Source of the DNA: Lachnoclostridium sp. UBA1434
GTDB lineage: Bacteria; Bacillota; Clostridia; Lachnospirales; Lachnospiraceae
Length of the DNA: 26,005 nt
Reading direction: 5' to 3'
Assembly: GCA_002329645.1 (NCBI GenBank)
Contig: DCTS01000015.1
Location: 44,123 to 70,127 of the forward strand
Part shown: one piece after another, positions 1-7,876 of the stretch
Numbering within the stretch: position 1 is the first letter of the stretch
Layout: each line of letters starts with the position of its first letter
Made by a program: the position numbers and the translations under genes
Notes under the pieces: generated by a model
What the model was told of the DNA's origin: nothing
Databases searched by the model: none
What the model saw: the letters and a program-made list of their open reading frames with translations, nothing else

Positions 1-447
1 AGTATTGTTAAGTACAAAACAATAGGGTATCAGTATGCTGATATTCACTATCCCCAATGTTATTCCTATTACCAAAACGGATATAAGCTTGAAATCACCG
101 GATCTTACCAAAAGAAATAAACTCATTCCGGCTGTAATTATAATTGCTCCTACGCGTGAAGTTTTTACAAACCATTCTTTTTTTATTAAGAATACAAACA
201 GAGCTGAAGAAATCAAATTTATTGAATGAATAATACTGCGCAATCCGCTGCTGAAAACCATCTCAATAACCGGGGATGCCGTCCACCAGGTAGTAAACGC
301 AACCACCCAGGCATAATACAGAATCCAGATAAAAATATACGGAAAATTGCTTTTGTTAATTGCCTTTAAATTAGCTACCCTTAAAGCTTTCGGCAATAAA
401 GAATTAGCTTGAGTGCTGTCTCTTAAGTATTCATCTTGCTTATACAT
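1..447 (-). CDS. Multi-pass membrane protein, MFS-like, C-terminus outside window
   Basis: An uninterrupted minus-strand frame of 149 codons runs from an ATG at 447 off the left edge. The start is supported by a GGAGGG ribosome site a few bases upstream (gcggagggcatt-ATG) and a good promoter at 479-507. The visible N-terminus has about 40 polar residues, then at least four hydrophobic segments: one starting near FPYIFIWILYYAWVV, one around the IHSINLISSALFVFL stretch, then GAIIITAGMSLFLLV and ISVLVIGITLGIVNISILI. This resembles the first half of a 12-helix major-facilitator-type carrier, but no diagnostic motif is visible, so the substrate and even the family are uncertain. It is transcribed in the same direction as the peptide exporter upstream but has its own promoter, so it need not belong to that system. 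Confidence 0.6.
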   Translation of the reverse strand, partial: MYKQDEYLRDSTQANSLLPKALRVANLKAINKSNFPYIFIWILYYAWVVAFTTWWTASPVIEMVFSSGLRSIIHSINLISSALFVFLIKKEWFVKTSRVGAIIITAGMSLFLLVRSGDFKLISVLVIGITLGIVNISILIPYCFVLNNT

Positions 448-478
448 AATGCCCTCCGCATTCCATATATTTACTTAA

Positions 479-507
479 ATTATACTAAATAAGCATACTT
501 TAACCAA
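479..507 (-). promoter_or_regulatory. Sigma-70-type promoter for the left-edge membrane protein
   Basis: On the minus strand, TTGGTT (502-507), a 17-base spacer and a perfect TATAAT (479-484) lie about 32 bases upstream of the ATG at 447. The -35 element is a partial match. It overlaps the end of the small open frame at 500-631. Confidence 0.55.
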
Positions 508-631
508 GTAAGCCTATATGTTCAGTCGCCTCCCTTACCTTATCCATATATCCTCCGTAAAAGAAGGCGCATTTCATAAAATCCTTCCCGAAATAATCCT
601 TTGTTATACCATCCCCCGATTGCCCCTGCAT
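500..631 (-). other. Possible small protein or C-terminal remnant (43 codons), maybe frameshifted
   Basis: This minus-strand frame (ATG at 629-631, TAA at 500-502) reads MQGQSGDGITKDYFGKDFMK and then about 23 residues ending EHIGLLG. The composition looks protein-like. There is no ribosome site at a proper distance from this ATG, although a GGGAGGAGG sits about 22 bases upstream. A second frame further upstream (about 609-700) gives a protein-like stretch, MECTREEEYKDTIPVCRG, and meets this frame at a run of five G residues near 613-617. The two halves could be one small gene broken by a one-base slip, or chance. I recognise no family. Confidence 0.25.
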
Positions 632-726
632 ACGGGAATTGTATCCTTATATTCCTCCTCCCTTGTACATTCCATCGGTCGAAATCTGAATATGCTATGG
701 ACATGCATGCAATGGACGGGTATGAA

Positions 727-2913
727 TTACTGCGCATCCAGTCTCTGTCTTGCTACAAGCTCTGCAAAGAAGCCGTTTCTTTCAAGCAGCTCCTCATATT
801 TTCCGTCCTCGATAATCCTGCCTTGATCCAGTACTATTATTCGATCACATTGCTTAATCGTTGAAAGCCTGTGGGCAATCACAATCCTGGTACATTTCAG
901 CTTCTCCAGGGAGTCCGAAACAATCTTTTGCGCAAGGTTGTCTAGAGCGCTTGTTGCTTCGTCAAACATTAGTATCCTTGGCTTGGATGCTATGGCCCTG
1001 GCTATCATAAGCCTTTGCCTTTGCCCTCCCGAGATTCCTCCGGAGCCTTCGGATATTAAGGTATGCATGCCCATTGGCATGTTCCTGATATCCTCTGCTA
1101 TACCTGCCAGTTCAGCCGCCTCCCAGGCCTCATCCATAGTGAGCCATGGGGCAGAAATGACAATATTCGAGTATATATCCCCCTGGAACAGCTTGCCGTC
1201 CTGCATGACTACTCCGATATTGCGCCGCAGGGACTTTAAATCAAGAGATGCAATATCCTTGCCGTCATAATATATTGCGCCCTTATCCGGTTTTTCGAAT
1301 CCTAACATAAGACGCATAAGAGTCGACTTGCCGCAGCCTGTCTGACCGACAATAGCAATATACTGCCCGGGTCGTATCTTAAGAGACATGTTGTCAATTA
1401 CATAAGGCATGTCACTGTTATACCTGAAGGAAACATTATTAAGCTCTATGGAACCGGTAAGGCGTGTTACCATATCTTTTCCTTCGGAGATCTCAGGCAC
1501 CTCGTTAAGTATAGGCTTTACCATATCCATTACGGGCTTGATATTGGCTATGGTAAGGGCTATTCCCGTCAATGACATGAAGGCCCCGGAAATCATTCCG
1601 TAGGATACGTTAAAGGCCATGTAATCGGCAATACTGATTTCAGATATTGCAGCAAAGTAATATAATGCTATGGTGCCTGCCAAAGTAATTGCCGTTGATA
1701 TAACACTGTTCAGCTTAATAATTGCAGGCGGATCATACCTAAGCTTTGCGGTATCCTTATACCAGGCTGCCCATTTTGCAAAGGCTCTGCGTTCGGCTCC
1801 TGCAAGCTTAAGCTTCTGCACACCGGATATCAGGGAATATTCCAGTCCTCTTCTCTTAACATCCGATTCCATCATCCGCTTTGAAATCTTCATCTGCAGG
1901 AATGTCGACAGCAGCGAGAATAATAATGTAACTATAATAATTATTAGCGCGGGAACAACAAGACTCGGCGCATAATTGAATATCTGGGTTATGTATACCA
2001 GGGAAAACAATGAACTAATTCCCGTGGTAAGAATGGCATTTGTAAGCATGTTGCACAGGCCGTTGATCTGCTGCGTTCTTGCCGACAGCTCACCTGCTGC
2101 GTACTTTTTGAAGAACGGGGCGGGCAGCGACAGTACCCGCATCATTGATGCTGCCTGAACCGCAATATTCAGCTTTGTCTGAAGCCTTGCCATAACCAGT
2201 GATTTTGCTATTCCGATTAATACCGTAGATACCGTAACACCTAAAAACAAGCAGGTAATGGGAATCAACAGCTTCATTTCCCCGGCAGGAACCACCTTAT
2301 CAAAAATTACATTATTAATATATGGTAAAAACATACCCATCAGGGTTGCAGCCAGGGATGCCAACCCAACCATAATAAAGTCAGGCACGGAAAGCGTACG
2401 AATTATGAACAGCATCAAATCCTTTATTCCCAAAGACTTAAGGGGCAGCGGCCTGTAAAAGCATATGGCCTCCTCGGACAGCATTCCGGCAGTTTTGGAA
2501 TTTACCCTGATACGGCTGCCCTTTTCATAATCATAAAATTCATAACCGGTGAGTCCGGCCGGAATCAGCGCAACAGCCTTCCCGTCAGCCGTTTTGCCAA
2601 GCAGGGCTCCTATGCCGTCCTTATACCATTTGCCGGTAAGCTTTACGCTTCTTCTCATAATGCCGGAGGGCCGCAACAGGTACTCAAGCTGCTCGTTCAT
2701 GTCCTTAAGCTTTTCGGGAAGCTCCCTGGGTTTTACATGGTAATATCGCAGTATTTCATCAATGGCATCCTTTGTCCTTTTCTCGTCATTAATGAGGCTT
2801 TCATCATGGCTTCCTTTGCCCATTATTACACCGGACAAATCCGCACATGCCTCGGCAAAGTTATCCATGTCATTTTTCATTCTCTGCTTTATCTGCTCGT
2901 CAAACCAGCCCAT
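727..2913 (-). CDS. NHLM-type peptide exporter, ABC transporter ATP-binding/permease protein
   Basis: A 728-residue half-transporter matching the second ABC protein of NHLM bacteriocin export systems. The first ~160 residues are a soluble domain lacking the cysteine-peptidase motifs of its neighbour. About five or six membrane helices follow (roughly 165-460), then a complete nucleotide-binding domain: Walker A GQTGCGKST (523-531), signature ISGGQRQ (627-633), Walker B RILMFDEATS with catalytic Glu652, and switch His681 in IAHRLST. The start is firm: GGAGG lies 8 bases before the ATG. It is the last gene of the run, 28 bases after the C39-ABC gene. The two ABC proteins probably form a heterodimer in the cytoplasmic membrane that pushes the trimmed Nif11-leader peptides outward. 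The family call is strong; the pairing is inferred from NHLM clusters. Confidence 0.9.
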   Translation of the reverse strand: MGWFDEQIKQRMKNDMDNFAEACADLSGVIMGKGSHDESLINDEKRTKDAIDEILRYYHVKPRELPEKLKDMNEQLEYLLRPSGIMRRSVKLTGKWYKDGIGALLGKTADGKAVALIPAGLTGYEFYDYEKGSRIRVNSKTAGMLSEEAICFYRPLPLKSLGIKDLMLFIIRTLSVPDFIMVGLASLAATLMGMFLPYINNVIFDKVVPAGEMKLLIPITCLFLGVTVSTVLIGIAKSLVMARLQTKLNIAVQAASMMRVLSLPAPFFKKYAAGELSARTQQINGLCNMLTNAILTTGISSLFSLVYITQIFNYAPSLVVPALIIIIVTLLFSLLSTFLQMKISKRMMESDVKRRGLEYSLISGVQKLKLAGAERRAFAKWAAWYKDTAKLRYDPPAIIKLNSVISTAITLAGTIALYYFAAISEISIADYMAFNVSYGMISGAFMSLTGIALTIANIKPVMDMVKPILNEVPEISEGKDMVTRLTGSIELNNVSFRYNSDMPYVIDNMSLKIRPGQYIAIVGQTGCGKSTLMRLMLGFEKPDKGAIYYDGKDIASLDLKSLRRNIGVVMQDGKLFQGDIYSNIVISAPWLTMDEAWEAAELAGIAEDIRNMPMGMHTLISEGSGGISGGQRQRLMIARAIASKPRILMFDEATSALDNLAQKIVSDSLEKLKCTRIVIAHRLSTIKQCDRIIVLDQGRIIEDGKYEELLERNGFFAELVARQRLDAQ

Positions 2914-2941
2914 TTATAAGGCCTCCTTTTAATTCTTTTAC

Positions 2942-5134
2942 CTACTCGCTTGCAACTAACCTGGTATAAAGGCCGTCCTTTGAATACAGCTCACTATGGG
3001 TGCCCCGTTCAACAACCTTGCCTCTGTCAAGGACTATTATCTCGTCACAGTCACGTATCGTCGAAAGCCTGTGTGCCACAACTATACATGTAATTCCCCT
3101 GTTCCTTATGGCTTCCACAACCTCATATTCCGTCTTGGCATCAAGAGCGCTTGTAGCCTCATCCATAATTATAATGGTAGGATCCTGAGCCAGCACACGG
3201 GCTATCTCCATTCTCTGCCTCTGTCCGCCCGAGAAATCCTTGCCGTTTTCCATAATCCTGTAATTGTAGCCGCCGTTTCTCTGCATGATATCCTCATGCA
3301 GCCTTGCATCACGGGCTGCAAGAATCATTTCAAAATCCTCTATTGAGGTGTCCCACATCTTAATATTATTTGCAATGGTATCTTCAAAAAGTATTATATC
3401 CTGATCCACTACCGCCAGTGATCCTGTGAATACCTCATGGTTTATGCTGCTTATCGGCTTGCCGTCAAAAAGGATCTCCCCGCTCCAGGGCTTATAAAGC
3501 CCTGATATCAGCTTGGACAGCGTGGACTTGCCGCAGCCGGAAGGACCCACGAATGCAACAGAGCTGCCCGGCTTAAGCGTAAGGTTAAAATCCTCGATGA
3601 GGGGATCTTCAAGGCGGGAATAACCAAAGGTAACATTCTTCATTACTACTTCACCGGACAGCTTGTCATAAAAAGCCGCATCACTCAAGTCATTCTCGGC
3701 ATAGTTAACATCCGGAGCATATTCCATGATGTCTTCTATTCGCTCCATATTTGTTCGCATTTCCTGCAGCCCCTGCCCTGTCTGTATCAGATTATTGACA
3801 GGCCTTGTAAATGAAGCCATGAAGCCTTGAAATGCCAGAATAGAGCCTACCGTAAATTCGCCCTGTATTACAAGAAATACGCCAAGCATAAGTATGGCTA
3901 TGTCAGCTGCCGAGGATACCATACCCGGTACAGCCCCAAGGTACTGGTTCAGCCTGGCGTACCTGACCGTCTGGGTATTGACGGAGGCCTGATAGCCTGC
4001 CCATTTTTCAAAGAAGCCGTTCTCGGCGCCGCTTGCCTTAATGGTTTCAATCATTCCAATACCCGCAACGCTTGCGCCTGCCAGCAATCCGCTGTCCCTC
4101 ATCTGGACGCGGGTGATATTGATGCGCTTTTTGGATATATACCTTGCAACGAACATATTAATGACAATTGAAGATACCCCTACCAGCGTCAGCAGCGGGC
4201 TGTATCTCAGCATAACCGTAAAATATAATATAAGCATAATAAAATCTAAAAACAGAGGCCCCAATTGATTTACAAGGGAGGAGGCTATTCCCTCGTTTGA
4301 ATCCTGCCTTGAAGCAATGTCGCCTGCCATACGCTGTGAGAAGAACTCCATGGGCATCCTGAGTACATGCCATATAAAGCCTGTATTTGCAACAATGGCA
4401 AGCTTGCCTTCAATCTTGAGCATATATACAGCTCTGATAAGGGCTACTATAACCTGCACAATTGCCAGGGCTATCATTGCAAGTATGAAGGGATAAAGCC
4501 ATCCCGCATCTGCTCCGCTAAGAATCCTGTCCAGGAATATCCTTGAAAACGCAGGATTTATAACCTCAATCAGTGAACTTATTACGGCAGTTAAGATGAC
4601 GAATACAAAAGCTGCTGCCGTTCCCTTAAGCCTCTTCCGTGCAAATCCAAGCACGCTTTTTGGCTTTCCTCCTCTTTCAAAGCTTTCGGTAGGCTCAAAT
4701 AACATGCATACACCGGTAAATGCAGCATCGAACTCCTGCATGCTTACCTTGACTATACCCCTTCCGGGATCATTAATTATTGCCTTGTCGCCCTTAAAAC
4801 CTGCCAGCACTACGAAATGATTGAAGTTCCAGTGTATTATGCAGGGAAATTTACCATGCAGCTTAAGCTGCTCCGTCTCATACCGGTAACCCCTGGCATC
4901 CAGACCGTAGCTTCGTGCCGCTTTCATTACATTTTTTGCTTTGGAACCGTCACGGGATACGCCGCAGTCCGCCCGGACCTGCTCCAGAGGAAGCCACTTG
5001 CCGTAATAGGCAAGAATCATGCAAAGTGAAGCCGCTCCACATTCAAGGGCTTCCATTTGCATAACCATAGGCACCTTTGCATAACCTTTTTGTATCGGCT
5101 TCTTTATACCGGCCTTGCTGCTTTTAATTCTCAT
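2942..5134 (-). CDS. NHLM-type peptidase-containing ABC transporter (C39 peptidase)
   Basis: This 730-residue protein has an N-terminal C39 double-glycine peptidase: Cys32 in MEALECGAAS, His106 in NFNHFVVL, Asp122 in INDPGRG. A membrane domain (about 165-450) and a full ATPase follow: Walker A GPSGCGKST at about 530-538, FSGGQRQ at 634-640, DEATSAL with Glu659, switch His688. All catalytic residues are present, so it should both cleave leaders after Gly-Gly and energise export. The likely substrates are the two VAGG-bearing precursors at 10264-11029. I prefer the ATG at 5134 to the in-frame GTG at 5143 because GAGGTG lies 7 bases before the ATG. This places the start 10 bases after the adaptor's stop, implying translational coupling. 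Confidence 0.92.
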   Translation of the reverse strand: MRIKSSKAGIKKPIQKGYAKVPMVMQMEALECGAASLCMILAYYGKWLPLEQVRADCGVSRDGSKAKNVMKAARSYGLDARGYRYETEQLKLHGKFPCIIHWNFNHFVVLAGFKGDKAIINDPGRGIVKVSMQEFDAAFTGVCMLFEPTESFERGGKPKSVLGFARKRLKGTAAAFVFVILTAVISSLIEVINPAFSRIFLDRILSGADAGWLYPFILAMIALAIVQVIVALIRAVYMLKIEGKLAIVANTGFIWHVLRMPMEFFSQRMAGDIASRQDSNEGIASSLVNQLGPLFLDFIMLILYFTVMLRYSPLLTLVGVSSIVINMFVARYISKKRINITRVQMRDSGLLAGASVAGIGMIETIKASGAENGFFEKWAGYQASVNTQTVRYARLNQYLGAVPGMVSSAADIAILMLGVFLVIQGEFTVGSILAFQGFMASFTRPVNNLIQTGQGLQEMRTNMERIEDIMEYAPDVNYAENDLSDAAFYDKLSGEVVMKNVTFGYSRLEDPLIEDFNLTLKPGSSVAFVGPSGCGKSTLSKLISGLYKPWSGEILFDGKPISSINHEVFTGSLAVVDQDIILFEDTIANNIKMWDTSIEDFEMILAARDARLHEDIMQRNGGYNYRIMENGKDFSGGQRQRMEIARVLAQDPTIIIMDEATSALDAKTEYEVVEAIRNRGITCIVVAHRLSTIRDCDEIIVLDRGKVVERGTHSELYSKDGLYTRLVASE

Positions 5135-5144
5135 CGCACGCACC

Positions 5145-5627
5145 TCAGTTTAAGATGAAAGATATCGGGCTGACCCTGTCTGTAATAATGTCCAGCCTGA
5201 CGAGGCCATCCTCTACCCCTTTTGCATCAACAATTATCTCATAATTCCAGTTTGTTAAGCCAAGGGCATGCCGTGTGTATTCATCCGCATATTTTTCCCC
5301 TGCCTCCTCATATGATAACGGAGCCATGGATATGGAGGCGATTCTTCCCTTAATGTCTCCCGATTTTACCTCCATGTCTTCCTTAACTTTATAAGCATCC
5401 TCTTCGGAGAGGTAACATATGATCCTTCCGTCCCTGGCCACACCGGTCAGCTTAAGGCTTGAAGAAAGGCTGCCGAAAAAGCCCCAGATAAAAACCCCCG
5501 CAAGCAGTAAAATGATAGCGGCAAGAACAACCCATACACTTGGGTTGGTCACCCTGATATAATCGTTTAGCTGCTCGGGTGAGTTTATCCTCTCCATGCT
5601 TGATTTCTTAAATATGTTGTTTCCCAT
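5145..5627 (-). CDS. Short HlyD-like NHLM secretion adaptor
   Basis: A 160-residue protein with a clear ribosome site (GGAGG before ATG 5627). It begins with a polar segment containing SPEQLNDYIRV, as in NHLM membrane-fusion proteins, has one transmembrane helix (about 31-53), then a small beta-rich domain with charged residues, ending ITDRVSPISFILN. Typical HlyD-type adaptors are two to three times longer and carry a long coiled-coil hairpin, which is absent here. In a Gram-positive cell without an outer membrane, a reduced adaptor may suffice. It directly precedes the C39-ABC gene and almost overlaps it. Assignment rests on position, the N-terminal motif and topology rather than a catalytic signature. 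Confidence 0.7.
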   Translation of the reverse strand: MGNNIFKKSSMERINSPEQLNDYIRVTNPSVWVVLAAIILLLAGVFIWGFFGSLSSSLKLTGVARDGRIICYLSEEDAYKVKEDMEVKSGDIKGRIASISMAPLSYEEAGEKYADEYTRHALGLTNWNYEIIVDAKGVEDGLVRLDIITDRVSPISFILN

Positions 5628-5705
5628 GCTTGTTCCTCCATACTTATTAATGCATTTACTGACTGTCCAAAATAAAAATAATTTATGATTTGCATTATGA
5701 CTTGT

Positions 5706-5733
5706 ATTATAGCTTGTTCTTGACTATCGTCAA
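5706..5733 (-). promoter_or_regulatory. Candidate internal promoter for the exporter genes
   Basis: Minus-strand TTGACG (5728-5733), 16-base spacer, TATAAT (5706-5711), overlapping the last codons and stop of the phosphatase gene and lying about 80 bases upstream of the adaptor start. It would let the adaptor and two ABC genes be expressed independently of the signalling genes. Confidence 0.45.
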
Positions 5734-7755
5734 TTTGTTTTTGTTATCCTCATATTTATAATAAATATTGTCCATTGTTTTCTTTACCATATATATTCCA
5801 AGCCCTCCGATTGCCCGGTCATCTGCAGGCAGAGTAATATCCGGATCGGACTTTTCAAGGGGGTTATAGGGCCTGCCGCTGTCTATGAACGTAATTTCAA
5901 CTGCTCCCACATTCTTATCCATGTTCAGCCAAACCTCCGCATCGCCGCCTTCAGCATCATATGCATAATGTGCTATATTGATAAATATTTCCTCAACTGC
6001 CGTCCTTATCTGAACCCGGGCTCTTGCGGAAAAGTCTGCAGCTTTGATCCCGGCTTCGATAAAATCCTGAACCTTTTTCAGCTCTTCATCCTTTGCCGGT
6101 ACGGTTAATCTCTTCAGTACCTTACCCTTGTACTTAAGTGCGAGCATAGTAATATCATCAAACTGGGGTGCCAAATCAACGAATTTATCCAGATCCTCTT
6201 TTATTGCAGGCAGCAAATCGGCGGGCTCTGCATCCCGGTTATCATTAAGAGCCGCCAAAAGCCTATCCTCCCCGTACATATTGTTGCTATTATCCGTTGC
6301 CTCCGTAACGCCGTCGGTATAAAGATACAACACATCCCCCGGTTCAAGCGTAAGCTCCGACTGCCTGTAGCGTATACCTTCCATTCCGGCAAGGATAAAG
6401 CCTGCCGGAGGCTTCAGTATCTCAAAGGCTTCGCCTGCCCTTTTAAGATAAGGCGGATTATGCCCTGCATTTGCATAGGTAAGCTTTCCCGAAGTAATAT
6501 CAAGAATACCCATCCAGGCAGTTACAAACATTCCTGCATCATTGTTCTCACACAGCTTTGCATTGACCTCGGTAAATACCTCAGCCGGGGACATCCCGGA
6601 TTGGGCATGGCTTTTTATAAGGATTTTGGCAACCACCATGAATAAGGCTGCAGGTACACCCTTGCCCGAGACATCTGCCATAACCACTGCCAGGTGATTG
6701 TCATCAGTCAGGAAGATGTCATAAAAGTCACCCCCCACCTCCTTGGCGGGCTGCATTGTTGCATATATGTCGAAATCCACTCTGTCAGGGAAAATGGGAA
6801 ATATGCGGGGCAGCATGGATGTCTGTATCTGGGTTGCAACATTAAGCTCTGCGCCGATTCTTTCCTTTTCTGCAGTAATCGCAGTCAGATTCTTTATGTA
6901 ATTGTTAATATCCATTTCCATAGTCTTGATTGCTTCGGAAAGGTTTTCAATTTCATCTCCTGTATGGATCTCCAGCCTGGATATGGCGGATTCAACACTG
7001 TCACCGCTTTCATCCTTTTCACTTACAAATTTGGATGCTGCCGTTGAAAGTAAATTTATCGGAGATACAACAAATTTATTAATTAACAGAATAATGATCG
7101 TTGCTGCAGCCGCTGCCGCAATTATCAGGGCCATACAGATAATTAGCAGAAAGCCATGCCTGTCTGCCATGACCTCATCCATTGAAATATCTACGAATGC
7201 AAGAGACACTACTTCGCCGTTGCTGTCAAAGATGGGCGCTCCTGCTGAGCAAAGCCAGCCGTATTCATCATCGTCAGTTATAAAAGCCGGAAGCCCCTTA
7301 TCAAGGGAATCAAGGTATTGGAAATTAACATCGGCAAGCGGAAAGGTCTCTCCAAGCTCACAGGCGGTTTCCTCATAATCGGCATCAATTATATAGACAG
7401 CGCCCTCGGCCGCAACCTTCTGCACATACAGATACAGCGCATCATGGCTTTCCTTCAGCTCAAACAAAATATTAAGCATGTCATAGTATTCATCATCCTT
7501 TATTGCCTGAACAGACTCCTCATAATTTTTATCCGAGCTGTCAAGAGTCTCCACCTTCGTAACATACTCACGAATTTTATCACCATTCATCTGGGATGCT
7601 GCAGCTTTGGCAATATTCATGGCATTTGTCTTGTAATGCTCATCCATGGTATTGCAGTATATTGAATAGCTTATAAGTATTGCGGTGGCTGAAAGCAATA
7701 TGGCTATAAGCAGCATAGCGATTATGGATTTTGCTTTTAGTGATCTCCTTTTCAT
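5707..7755 (-). CDS. Membrane-bound SpoIIE/RsbU-type PP2C phosphatase fused to RsbW-like ATPase domain
   Basis: A 682-residue protein (start at the second ATG, 7755, because AAAGG precedes it; the ATG at 7773 has no ribosome site). Order: helix 1 (about 9-34); an extracellular sensor of about 165 residues; helix 2 (about 202-226); HAMP-like linker and coiled coil (to about 305); PP2C phosphatase with GGDFYD (341-346), ADVSGKG (360-366), YTDGVTE (479-485) and FDDI (532-535), the metal-binding aspartates all present; and a C-terminal GHKL domain (about 555-682) with an N-box in AVEEIFINIAHYAY, DSGRPYNP, and a GGLGIYMVKK G2 box. In partner-switching systems such phosphatases dephosphorylate STAS antagonists, while the GHKL protein phosphorylates them or sequesters a sigma factor. 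Here both activities sit in one sensor. The likely partner is the STAS protein at 9719-10015. Confidence 0.85.
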   Translation of the reverse strand: MKRRSLKAKSIIAMLLIAILLSATAILISYSIYCNTMDEHYKTNAMNIAKAAASQMNGDKIREYVTKVETLDSSDKNYEESVQAIKDDEYYDMLNILFELKESHDALYLYVQKVAAEGAVYIIDADYEETACELGETFPLADVNFQYLDSLDKGLPAFITDDDEYGWLCSAGAPIFDSNGEVVSLAFVDISMDEVMADRHGFLLIICMALIIAAAAAATIIILLINKFVVSPINLLSTAASKFVSEKDESGDSVESAISRLEIHTGDEIENLSEAIKTMEMDINNYIKNLTAITAEKERIGAELNVATQIQTSMLPRIFPIFPDRVDFDIYATMQPAKEVGGDFYDIFLTDDNHLAVVMADVSGKGVPAALFMVVAKILIKSHAQSGMSPAEVFTEVNAKLCENNDAGMFVTAWMGILDITSGKLTYANAGHNPPYLKRAGEAFEILKPPAGFILAGMEGIRYRQSELTLEPGDVLYLYTDGVTEATDNSNNMYGEDRLLAALNDNRDAEPADLLPAIKEDLDKFVDLAPQFDDITMLALKYKGKVLKRLTVPAKDEELKKVQDFIEAGIKAADFSARARVQIRTAVEEIFINIAHYAYDAEGGDAEVWLNMDKNVGAVEITFIDSGRPYNPLEKSDPDITLPADDRAIGGLGIYMVKKTMDNIYYKYEDNKNKLTIVKNKL

Positions 7756-7876
7756 AATGCCGATACCTTTCATAGATACTTATTCATTAATGAATCATGT
7801 AAGGATTGCTTTATTTAATGTATAAACATCCGGCTAAACCTTACGGAATCTTATGCTTAAGTTCAATTTAATCCGG

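Noticed and set aside
540..737. 65-codon minus-strand open frame overlapping the end of the exporter gene
   Set aside because: No ribosome site, and the competing frames at the same place read more like protein; kept only as part of the possible frameshift.
7782..7795. ATTCATTAATGAAT palindrome upstream of the phosphatase start
   Set aside because: Very AT-rich and only 14 bases, so a chance occurrence is likely; no promoter is arranged around it.
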